Below, one piece after another: positions 1-5,982 of a stretch of DNA of 12,102 bases. A model generated the notes under the pieces. That model worked only from the letters and a program-made list of their open reading frames with translations. It did not search any database and was not told the DNA's origin. The stretch lies in contig JAKPQU010000510.1 of assembly GCA_029555925.1 (NCBI GenBank), positions 1 to 12,102 on the forward strand. Reading direction: 5' to 3'. The position numbers and the translations under genes were made by a program. Within the stretch, counting starts at the first letter, position 1, and every line of letters begins with the position of its first letter. This DNA is from Bacillota bacterium (GTDB lineage Bacteria > Eremiobacterota > SpSt-956 > JAKJGF01).

Positions 1-149
1 TTGCCTTATTTAATTTGTTTTACAGACAATAAATTAGCCCTTATTTAATTTTTAATACTATAGAAAAAACTAATTTTTCTTCTCCAGAGCCTGCCAGTCA
101 GAAGCTTTTTATGGATACCCTTTTACCTGTTACGGTACTTAATGACATT

Positions 150-206
150 GCGCGTCACGCGTGACGGGTTTAATTCCTGCGCATCACTCATTACGCTTTA
201 CGCATT
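150..206. repeat. Degenerate GCGTCAC-type repeats with a 14-nt palindrome
   Basis: The stretch 153-166 reads cgtcacgcgtgacg, a perfect 14-nt palindrome built from two inverted gcgtcac words. It is followed at about 179-206 by looser copies (gcatcac, cattacg, tttacg, gcattac). The same word is tandemly repeated at 356-384, so the two sites look like one repeat family flanking the leader of the downstream gene. Function unknown; this is a sequence description only. Confidence 0.6.
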
Positions 207-213
207 ACAAATA

Positions 214-243
214 TTCATAGATAATTATAAACTTAACTATAAT
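214..243 (+). promoter_or_regulatory. Weak candidate promoter for the msrAB-like gene
   Basis: A perfect TATAAT lies at 238-243, with TTCATA (4 of 6 matches to TTGACA) at 214-219 and an 18-nt spacer. In such A+T-rich DNA a TATAAT arises easily by chance, so this is only the best-looking candidate upstream of the gene starting at 407. It would give a leader of about 155 nt containing the tandem heptamers. Confidence 0.25.
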
Positions 244-355
244 CTATTCCTTTCTCTATATATAAATTCTATTATACAAAAAATTTTATGTATCTCAAAG
301 GAAATCTTAAAATTTTCCAAATTCTATATATAGTAACATATTTATGGCACTCCTC

Positions 356-384
356 GCGTCACGCGTCACGCGTCACGCATCACG
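356..384. repeat. Tandem heptamer repeat (GCGTCAC)3-GCATCAC
   Basis: Four head-to-tail 7-nt units are directly readable: gcgtcac at 356-362, 363-369 and 370-376, then gcatcac at 377-383, followed by a further g. The block ends about 10 nt before the ribosome binding site of the msrAB-like gene. An upstream in-frame ATG at 344 would force translation through these repeats into an Arg/His-rich stretch, an argument against that start. Confidence 0.8.
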
Positions 385-406
385 TTTTAAGAAAGAGGTG
401 TTTATT

Positions 407-1486
407 ATGACAGAAATAATAATAGCTGTTCTAATGGTTATTCCTATAGTATTACTGGGATGTAAGACAGTAAAGGCTGACATACCGGGACATACCGATA
501 AAATCCTCGAAAAAGCTACCTTTGCAGGAGGATGTTTCTGGTGTCTTGAAGGATCTTTTGAAGAGCTTGACGGCGTTACGGAAGTAATTGCAGGATACAC
601 GGGCGGCAAAACAGAAAATCCTTCCTATGAAGATGTATGCACGGGAACAACAGGTCATTATGAAGCAGTTCAGATAACGTATGATCCGTCAAAAATAACT
701 TATGAACAATTACTTCAAGTTTTCTGGAGGCAGATTGACCCTACAGATAGTGGCGGCCAGTTTGCAGACAGAGGTTCCCAGTATCATACTGCCATATTTT
801 ACCACAGTGAAGATCAGAAAAAAAAGGCGGAAAAATCAAAGGAAGAACTTGAAAGATCAGGGATTTACAATAAACCTGTAGTAACGGAAATTCTGGCATG
901 GACAACATTTTATAAGGCAGAAGATTATCATCAGGATTATTATAAAAAATGTCCTGTCAGATATAAAACATACAGGTATGGTTCAGGGAGAGATAGATAT
1001 CTGGAAAACATATGGAAAGAGAAGAAACATTCAGATGGGAGAGACTATAAAAAACCTTCTCAGGAAGAGTTAAAGAAGAGATTGACACCGATTCAGTACA
1101 GTGTAACTCAGGAAAATGGTACAGAACCTCCTTTTAAAAATGAGTACTGGGATAATAAAAAAGAAGGCATTTATGTAGATATTGTAACGGGGGAACCTCT
1201 GTTTACTTCTCTTGACAAATTCGATTCCGAATGCGGGTGGCCGAGCTTTACAAAACCGGTTTCGACAGACATTATAGAAGAAAAGACTGATACCGGTTAT
1301 GGTATGGTCAGGACAGAGGTAAGAAGTAAAAAGGGGGATTCCCACCTTGGTCATGTATTCAATGACGGCCCCGGCCCCACAGGCCTTCGATATTGTATTA
1401 ATTCTGCATCTATCAGATTTATTCCGGTAGAAGAGCTGTCTTCTGAAGGGTACAGTGAATATTTAAAACTTTTTTTAAAAAAATGA
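407..1486 (+). CDS. msrAB: MsrA-MsrB fusion, predicted lipoprotein
   Basis: Bifunctional methionine sulfoxide reductase of 359 residues, expected to reduce both S and R epimers of methionine sulfoxide in oxidised proteins. Residues 1-19 form a short hydrophobic signal ending in the lipobox LLGC (Cys19), so the enzyme is probably lipid-anchored outside the cytoplasm; the signal lacks the usual basic N-terminus. The MsrA domain (about 36-200) has the catalytic motif GCFWC at 42-46 (Cys43), GHYE at 83-86 and the SGRD motif at 193-196. The MsrB domain (about 223-345) has CGWPSF at 276-281, [12 protein letters not shown] from 315 and RYCIN at 328-332. Cys330 is the expected catalytic residue and Cys276, 54 residues earlier, the expected recycling one. 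The CxxC pairs of zinc-type MsrB are absent. Start at 407 is chosen because AGAGGTG lies 6 nt upstream; the ATG at 344 would read through repeats and bury the signal peptide. An electron donor such as a thioredoxin-like protein is not encoded nearby. Confidence 0.93.
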   Translation: MTEIIIAVLMVIPIVLLGCKTVKADIPGHTDKILEKATFAGGCFWCLEGSFEELDGVTEVIAGYTGGKTENPSYEDVCTGTTGHYEAVQITYDPSKITYEQLLQVFWRQIDPTDSGGQFADRGSQYHTAIFYHSEDQKKKAEKSKEELERSGIYNKPVVTEILAWTTFYKAEDYHQDYYKKCPVRYKTYRYGSGRDRYLENIWKEKKHSDGRDYKKPSQEELKKRLTPIQYSVTQENGTEPPFKNEYWDNKKEGIYVDIVTGEPLFTSLDKFDSECGWPSFTKPVSTDIIEEKTDTGYGMVRTEVRSKKGDSHLGHVFNDGPGPTGLRYCINSASIRFIPVEELSSEGYSEYLKLFLKK

Positions 1487-1519
1487 GAATTTTGTTTTTA
1501 AATATGTTATAGTGTATTT

Positions 1520-1620
1520 CATAACTTATTAGAATTTAGTGAATAGTGAATGGTGAGTAGTGAGTAGAAATGGACTTTTCCACTCACTACTCGGTACTCA
1601 CTATTCACTCATTAGTTATG
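1520..1620. repeat. Long imperfect intergenic hairpin, GTGAGTAGTGAATAG type
   Basis: Arms at 1538-1567 and 1580-1609 can pair over 30 positions with 25 Watson-Crick pairs, two G-T pairs and three mismatches, around a 12-nt loop. An outer cataact/agttatg pair (1520-1526 with 1614-1620) extends the structure. The arms are built from near-repeats of gtgaatag and gtgagtag. It lies after the msrAB-like stop codon but lacks the T-run of an intrinsic terminator. It may still protect or attenuate RNA ends; more likely it belongs to a dispersed intergenic repeat family. Confidence 0.7.
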
Positions 1621-1622
1621 AA

Positions 1623-1651
1623 TTGTTATGAAAGTAAATATAAAATATTAT
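1623..1651 (+). promoter_or_regulatory. Candidate promoter of the TPR lipoprotein gene
   Basis: TTGTTA (1623-1628) and TATTAT (1646-1651) are separated by 17 nt, matching the sigma-70 consensus at 4 of 6 and 5 of 6 positions. The gene start is about 60 nt further on. The surrounding DNA is so A+T-rich that other -10-like sites overlap (for example around 1640-1660), so the exact site is uncertain. Confidence 0.4.
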
Positions 1652-1715
1652 AAGATAATAGAAAGGAGCAAATTTTCTCAAAAGATAAACTAAAAAAAGG
1701 AAAGGATTTTTATTT

Positions 1716-3035
1716 ATGATAAAACCACTTGTAATAACTGTATTTTTATTCATGTTAATATTTATCACATCCTGCGCTGATAATACGGAAAACCTGAAAA
1801 AAGGGAATGAAGCTATGGAGAAGAAAAGCTGGCAGGAAGCCCTGACTTATTATAACAAAGCACTGGAAAGTGATCCGAAATGTGTGGAAGCTCTGAGTAA
1901 TAAAGGTTATATTCTCGGAATTGAGGGTAAATTCGACGAAGGACTTGCCTGTCTGGATAAAGCAATAGAGATTAAACCTGATTATGGAGATGCCTGGAAT
2001 AACAAAGGCTTTGTTTTGTATATTCAGGGAAAATTCGATGAAGCAAATAAATCTGTAGATAAAGCACTGGAAATTGATCAGAAAAATGTAAAAGCCTGGT
2101 GTAATAAAGGAAACATTTTCCAGGCCCAGCAAAAATATGATGAAGCAATTAAAAATTATGATAAAGCAATAGAAATTGATCCCAAAAATATGGAACCCTG
2201 GAAATATAAAGGAATTGCCCTCATATCAACAAACAAAACCGATGAAGCCATTAAATGCTTTGATAAAGCAATAGAGATTGATCCGAAAGAAATGATTAAC
2301 TGGGTGGGGAAAGGTGATGTTTTTTATCAACAGGGCAAATATGAAGAAGCTATAAAATGTTTTGATAATGTTCTGGAAAACGAATACACCCTTCTCTATC
2401 AATTAGGTAAATTCAGAGAAGTTCAGGAATGCAGTGATAAGGTGTTAAAAAGTAACCCTAAAAATGTGGAAGCCCTGAACTGCAAGGGTATCATGTTAGC
2501 CTTTGAAAAAAAATATGCTGAATCCAGCAAATGTTTTGACAGAGCAGTAGAAATTGATAAAAATTATACCAGAGCATGGTGTAACAGGGCCAAAAATTTA
2601 TCCATAGAAGGTAAATCTGAAGAAGCCCTTAAATATTATGATAAAGCACTGGAAAGTGATCCAAAATATATAAATGCCTGGAAATATAAAAATCTTACAT
2701 TAATCGCTCTAAAAAAATATGATGAAGCTATTAAATGTTCTGATAAAATACTGGAACTTGATCCGGAAGATTTAAATGCAATGGCAGGTAAAGGAAATGC
2801 TTTATATCTGGCAGGTAAATTCGAAGAATCCGTTCAATGTTTCGATAAAATGTTGGAAAAAATTCCTGATAATGTAACGGTTCTGCTGAGTAAAGCTATG
2901 GGCCTTGTAAGCCTTAAGAAATATCAGGAGGCTGTGGCAGTATATGATAAAGTTCTGACTATAGAACCAAACAATCCGTCTGCTGTACAGGGCAAAGAAA
3001 ATGCTATGAAAGAAATGGGAACAGTAAAGAAGTAA
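1716..3035 (+). CDS. TPR-repeat lipoprotein
   Basis: Protein of 439 residues. Residues 1-20 are a lipoprotein signal (Lys3, hydrophobic core, lipobox ITSC with Cys20), so it is probably exported and lipid-anchored. From about residue 25 to 420 it consists almost wholly of tetratricopeptide repeats: about 12 units of 34 residues with the pattern W..KG......KYDEAI.CFDKAIEIDPKN, plus a half unit at the C-terminus. TPR arrays form superhelical scaffolds that bind peptides or proteins; there is no enzymatic motif, so the partner is unknown. Unit 7 lacks 10 residues relative to its neighbours (junction near 2375-2390). The run AAAGGAAAGGA about 10 nt upstream supports the ATG at 1716. It is flanked on both sides by hairpins and appears to be a single-gene transcription unit, not part of the operon starting at 3526. 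Confidence 0.9.
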   Translation: MIKPLVITVFLFMLIFITSCADNTENLKKGNEAMEKKSWQEALTYYNKALESDPKCVEALSNKGYILGIEGKFDEGLACLDKAIEIKPDYGDAWNNKGFVLYIQGKFDEANKSVDKALEIDQKNVKAWCNKGNIFQAQQKYDEAIKNYDKAIEIDPKNMEPWKYKGIALISTNKTDEAIKCFDKAIEIDPKEMINWVGKGDVFYQQGKYEEAIKCFDNVLENEYTLLYQLGKFREVQECSDKVLKSNPKNVEALNCKGIMLAFEKKYAESSKCFDRAVEIDKNYTRAWCNRAKNLSIEGKSEEALKYYDKALESDPKYINAWKYKNLTLIALKKYDEAIKCSDKILELDPEDLNAMAGKGNALYLAGKFEESVQCFDKMLEKIPDNVTVLLSKAMGLVSLKKYQEAVAVYDKVLTIEPNNPSAVQGKENAMKEMGTVKK

Positions 3036-3060
3036 AAGGATGCAGTCTGCCGGTAAAACT

Positions 3061-3105
3061 TGAGGAGAGAATGGTGAGTTACCGGAACTCACCATTCTCT
3101 CCTCA
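3061..3105. repeat. Perfect 20-bp inverted repeat after the TPR gene
   Basis: Positions 3061-3080 are the exact reverse complement of 3086-3105, with the 5-nt loop accgg. The arms contain gaatggtgagt (3069-3079), an 11-nt word also present in the hairpin at 1548-1558, and the loop region reads agttaccgg (3077-3085), also present inside the coding repeat at 8710-8718. It starts 26 nt after the TPR stop codon. No T-run follows, so it is not a standard intrinsic terminator, though so strong a stem would protect the mRNA 3' end. Confidence 0.85.
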
Positions 3106-3138
3106 CCTTATGAAAGAGATAATTTATATCCCAGGTTT

Positions 3139-3348
3139 AACATTAAACTGTTATGGCAACAAGGTCAAAATGTTTCTCCCACGGTATCTTCTGATTATAT
3201 CGTCAATCAGAGTAATGTCATAGCACGATTCATCGATAAATCCTGCAAGATAGGGCATAGTAATCTGAATGAAATTATTAAACTGATTTTTCCTGAAATT
3301 ATAAATCTCTTTACTCTCAGGTGTAATCATAAGAATAGACTTCTTCAT
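3139..3348 (-). pseudogene. Decayed N-terminal fragment of a B12-binding radical-SAM gene
   Basis: Read from the minus-strand ATG at 3348, the first 49 residues (MKKSILMITPES... to ...YDITLID near 3202) look like the start of the cobalamin-binding Rossmann domain found in front of radical-SAM enzymes: a beta strand ILMITP, a MPYLAGF segment and the ITLID strand. The open frame then continues with unrelated residues to a stop at 3151. One frame over, starting right at that point, the DNA reads YNQKIPWEKHFDLVAITV, the expected continuation, ending at a stop at 3143-3145. A single lost base in a GAA-TAT codon pair at about 3200 explains this. Nothing of the remaining B12 domain or of the CxxxCxxC radical-SAM core follows. 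It is therefore a truncated, frameshifted remnant. The family call rests on remembered family motifs, not a search. Confidence 0.75.
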
Positions 3349-3409
3349 AGTTCATCAGCCGCCATTTTTTATATAAAAATAATTATTCTCATAACTTAAT
3401 ACGTCATTA

Positions 3410-3438
3410 TTGACATATGGTTCGAAAAAAGATAAAAT
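3410..3438 (+). promoter_or_regulatory. Near-consensus sigma-70-type promoter of the five-gene operon
   Basis: TTGACA at 3410-3415 (6 of 6) and TAAAAT at 3433-3438 (5 of 6) are separated by exactly 17 nt. This is the best promoter match seen in the window. Transcription would start at about 3445, giving a leader of about 80 nt before the ATG at 3526. It lies just beyond the 5' end of the minus-strand pseudogene and points to the operon. Confidence 0.7.
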
Positions 3439-3490
3439 TTTTATATTATAGTCAGTTTCATAATTAAACTATAAGGAAGAAGAAGTGAAT

Positions 3491-3516
3491 AGTGAAAAAA
3501 CAGGACACTTTTCACT
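3491..3516 (+). other. Small hairpin in the operon leader, 9 nt before the start codon
   Basis: agtgaaaa (3491-3498) pairs perfectly with ttttcact (3509-3516) around a 10-nt loop that contains the only purine-rich aggac near the start. The left part (gtgaatagtgaa, 3485-3496) matches the gtgaatag repeat words at 1538-1550. It could limit ribosome access to the ATG at 3526, or may simply be a repeat fragment. Confidence 0.4.
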
Positions 3517-3525
3517 CTAATTAAT

Positions 3526-4848
3526 ATGTTAATAGATACAATTATAAATAATTACAGGACTATCAATATAAATGTACCCATAAATCAGGATTTTTTACCT
3601 GTTGTTATTTCTTTTGCAGAAAAATCCGCTGAAACCTTTCGTCTCGGTGAAAAGGAGAAATTTCAACTTGTCCTTGCTACAGACGAACTCTTTACATATT
3701 TATGTCGAAACACTGACGATATTATAAACATAAGATGTACAGACATAACATACTCTGTAAAGCTCGAATTCATTTTTCCTGTTAATGAATTAAACCTAAA
3801 AATGTTCAATATAACTTCAAAAATTTCCCCTGATAATAAAAATGACATTGAAGAAATGGGAGTTTTTATTGCTTCCCGTTCCGTAGACAGATTTCAAATC
3901 AAAAATGACAATCATGGAAACCTTGTGCTCACTCTTTACAAAGACAGGACATATCCTCATATAAAAGATATAGTCATAAACGGCGATGACGCTCTGGAAG
4001 GAGATTTTGTAATTAAAGAGGCATCACAGGAACAGGTTAACATGTTACTCTATAAAATTATAAAATACTATCCTGCTTATCTTTATCCAAAAAACTTCTA
4101 TTACCCGGGAAAGATAGCAGACATGATGTCACAGGGCATATATAATATATATGTAGTTCTGGATAAATATGAAAGGGTGGCAGGAGGCTTTCTGTGGAGC
4201 GCAATGAGTCAAAAAACAGCTCAAACCTTTGGCCCCTATGTATTTAATATTCCGGAGCCTTCAGGCATATGTGAAGAACTGTTAAACACATGTATCAACA
4301 GCCTTGCAAGAACTGAATTTACAGGCATTTTTACCCTTTACGGAACTACCCACCTGCCGGTAAATTACTTTGAATCCCTGAAAACTATAACATTATACAA
4401 TAAACCACAGAATCCTGTGACAGTTCCTGCATTCTACAGGGAAATCAAAGAAGATCCGGGGGGGCATATATGGATAAATCCCGAGATAGAAACATTTGTT
4501 AAAGGAGAATATAAACATCTGTTTCTGGCAAGGTATATGGAACATGTCAGTAATACAGGTGAACGTAAACCGGACTGTTCGGTTTTTTCTTCGGAAATAG
4601 ACAGAGAGAGCAGTGAAGTTTACATGTACCCTGTATGGCCGGGACTGGATATAGAGAAAAACCTTATCAATCATATACAAATTTTTCTGAAAGAACATAT
4701 AAATAATATCTTTTTCTTTATTGATCTCGGCTACTCCTGGCAGGTAGAAATTACATCTCATTTAGTAAAACATAACTTCAGTCCCAGGTTACTTCTCCCA
4801 TGTGGCGGGAAATCAGATCTGGTGGTCTTTCAATATGAAACTATTTAA
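3526..4848 (+). CDS. ATPase-like (RsbW-type) domain fused to tandem GNAT-like domains
   Basis: Protein of 440 residues, first gene of the operon. Residues about 15-145 resemble the GHKL/HATPase_c fold of RsbW-like anti-sigma kinases: helix LVLATDELFTYLC (48-60) at the N-box position and MGVFIASRSVDRF (111-123) at the glycine-rich position. In the N-box the Asn that normally holds Mg-ATP is absent (E54 is followed four residues later by Tyr58), so ATP binding is doubtful. Residues about 160-290 look like a GNAT N-acetyltransferase fold (YYPGKIADM at 192-200, then YNIYVVLD and VAGGFLW strands). Residues about 365-440 form a second GNAT-like half. The 42 residues 395-436 align without a gap to residues 266-307 of the protein at 9641-10666. 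The start is uncertain because no good ribosome site precedes the ATG at 3526; an in-frame stop at 3493-3495 limits alternatives. Its last 14 nt overlap the next gene. Substrate and role unknown. Confidence 0.75.
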   Translation: MLIDTIINNYRTININVPINQDFLPVVISFAEKSAETFRLGEKEKFQLVLATDELFTYLCRNTDDIINIRCTDITYSVKLEFIFPVNELNLKMFNITSKISPDNKNDIEEMGVFIASRSVDRFQIKNDNHGNLVLTLYKDRTYPHIKDIVINGDDALEGDFVIKEASQEQVNMLLYKIIKYYPAYLYPKNFYYPGKIADMMSQGIYNIYVVLDKYERVAGGFLWSAMSQKTAQTFGPYVFNIPEPSGICEELLNTCINSLARTEFTGIFTLYGTTHLPVNYFESLKTITLYNKPQNPVTVPAFYREIKEDPGGHIWINPEIETFVKGEYKHLFLARYMEHVSNTGERKPDCSVFSSEIDRESSEVYMYPVWPGLDIEKNLINHIQIFLKEHINNIFFFIDLGYSWQVEITSHLVKHNFSPRLLLPCGGKSDLVVFQYETI

Positions 4849-5935
4849 CAGACTTGTTCCCCAGTATTTACGCAATTTCGAACCATATATACCGAGTAAA
4901 CCAGATGAAGAACTGAAGAAATTATATGGTATTGCCAGGCTTTTCCGTCTGAATAACAATGAAAATCATCTCGGTCCTCCTCCTTCTGCCTGTGAAGCAA
5001 TAGCCGGATTTTCTCCCTTTGAAACTTCCATTTATCCCAGCGGAGACAGCTTTTATCTGAGAAAAAAACTGGCACACAGGTACGGATTACATATGGCACA
5101 GATAATGACAGGGAACGGAGCGAATGAAATAATTACTTCTATTATAAAAGCCTTCTGCTCCACCGGTGATAATATAATCACAGCAGATAAGACATTTGCC
5201 GTTTATGAATGGGTTGCAAAATTTTCAGGTATAGAAGCAAAGCTTATACCTCTGAAAGATTTCACTTTTGATGATAATGGCATAGTAAAAACAATTAACG
5301 AAAAAACTAAAATTATTTCTATCTGTAATCCCAACAACCCTACAGGTACCTACTGGACAGAATCAAAACTTCGTAATTTTTTAAATAATATCAATGAAAG
5401 ACAGATAGTAATTGTAGACGAGGCATACTGTGAATTCGTAGAACAGGAAGACTATCCCGATGGTATTAAATTAATAAAGGATTATCCAAATCTGATAATT
5501 ATAAGGACTTTCTCCAAGATGTACGGTCTTGCAGGTCTTCGTATCGGTTATCTAATCGGCAACATGGATGTAGTTGATATTATAAGAAAAACCTATATTA
5601 CCTATTCAGTCAATACAGTCGGACAGATTGCAGCAGCAGCAGCCCTTGACAATGACAGAGAACATATAGAAAAAACCAGAAAAATGGTAAGAGAAGGAAA
5701 AGAATTTCTCCATAAGGAAATAAATAAACTCGGCCTGTTTCATACAAATGGAGAAGGTAATTTTATGCTTATCCGTCTCCCCATGAGTGATACGCTGGCT
5801 TATAAAAAACTTATGTATCATGGTATAATGATAAGAAGCATGTCAGGCTTTAGATTACCCAATTATATAAGGGTAAGTATTTCACACATGCCTGTAATGG
5901 AAATGTTTGTCGAAGCTTTAAAGAAGATACTCTGA
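4835..5935 (+). CDS. PLP-dependent aminotransferase, HisC-like (class I/II)
   Basis: Protein of 366 residues, the usual length for histidinol-phosphate aminotransferases. It has the N-terminal signature LNNNENHLGPPP (39-50; the family usually has NENPxGPSP), YPSGD at 67-71, GNGANE at 93-98, CNPNNPTG at 164-171, DEAYCEF at 195-201 (Asp195 contacts the PLP pyridine nitrogen), TFSKMYGLAGLRIGYLIG with the Schiff-base Lys228 and Arg236, and RVSIS with Arg346 for a substrate carboxylate or phosphate. The family transfers an amino group from glutamate to keto or aldehyde acceptors. No other histidine gene is present, so transamination of another compound in the operon's pathway is plausible; the true acceptor is unknown. 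The ATG at 4835 is chosen, overlapping the previous gene by 14 nt with GGTGG upstream; a GTG at 4802 would add 11 non-family residues. It probably depends on translation of the upstream gene. Confidence 0.88.
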   Translation: MKLFNRLVPQYLRNFEPYIPSKPDEELKKLYGIARLFRLNNNENHLGPPPSACEAIAGFSPFETSIYPSGDSFYLRKKLAHRYGLHMAQIMTGNGANEIITSIIKAFCSTGDNIITADKTFAVYEWVAKFSGIEAKLIPLKDFTFDDNGIVKTINEKTKIISICNPNNPTGTYWTESKLRNFLNNINERQIVIVDEAYCEFVEQEDYPDGIKLIKDYPNLIIIRTFSKMYGLAGLRIGYLIGNMDVVDIIRKTYITYSVNTVGQIAAAAALDNDREHIEKTRKMVREGKEFLHKEINKLGLFHTNGEGNFMLIRLPMSDTLAYKKLMYHGIMIRSMSGFRLPNYIRVSISHMPVMEMFVEALKKIL

Positions 5936-5967
5936 CAGTGAGCAGTTACCAGTTATCAGTGACCGGT
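5936..5967. repeat. Intergenic repeat, CAGTGAGCAGTTACCAGTTATCAGTGA type
   Basis: This 32-nt tract fills most of the gap between the aminotransferase stop and the ribosome binding site of the molybdenum subunit. Its first 15 nt, cagtgagcagttacc (5936-5950), recur exactly at 8702-8716 inside the [2Fe-2S]-FAD fusion gene. It also contains two internal near-copies of cagtga. It appears to be another form of the gtgaatag/gtgagtag intergenic repeats at 1538-1609. Confidence 0.7.
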
Positions 5968-5982
5968 TAAAGGAGTAAATCA

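Larger units (their letters stand above)
1..406. other. Non-coding, repeat-bearing 5' region
   Basis: No open frame here resembles a known protein; the only plus-strand frame of note (142-333) has a low-complexity Ile/Leu/Asn/Ser composition typical of A+T-rich spacer. The stretch contains degenerate copies of a GCGTCAC/GCATCAC-type repeat (about 150-206 and 356-384), very A+T-rich DNA between them, and the leader of the msrAB-like gene. No tRNA, rRNA or recognisable riboswitch was seen. The end of any gene lying to the left is not visible. Confidence 0.6.

Noticed and set aside
142..333. 63-residue plus-strand open frame
   Set aside because: It begins inside repeats, has the low-complexity composition of A+T-rich spacer, lacks a ribosome site and resembles no family.
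356..384. CRISPR array
   Set aside because: The 7-nt units are directly adjacent with no spacers; no cas genes are present.
344..406. Longer msrAB open frame starting at ATG 344
   Set aside because: It reads through the tandem heptamer repeat into an Arg/His-rich stretch and would place the signal peptide internally; ATG 407 has AGAGGTG at good spacing.
4802..4834. GTG start for the aminotransferase
   Set aside because: It adds 11 residues unlike the family N-terminus and lies deeper inside the preceding gene; ATG 4835 fits better.
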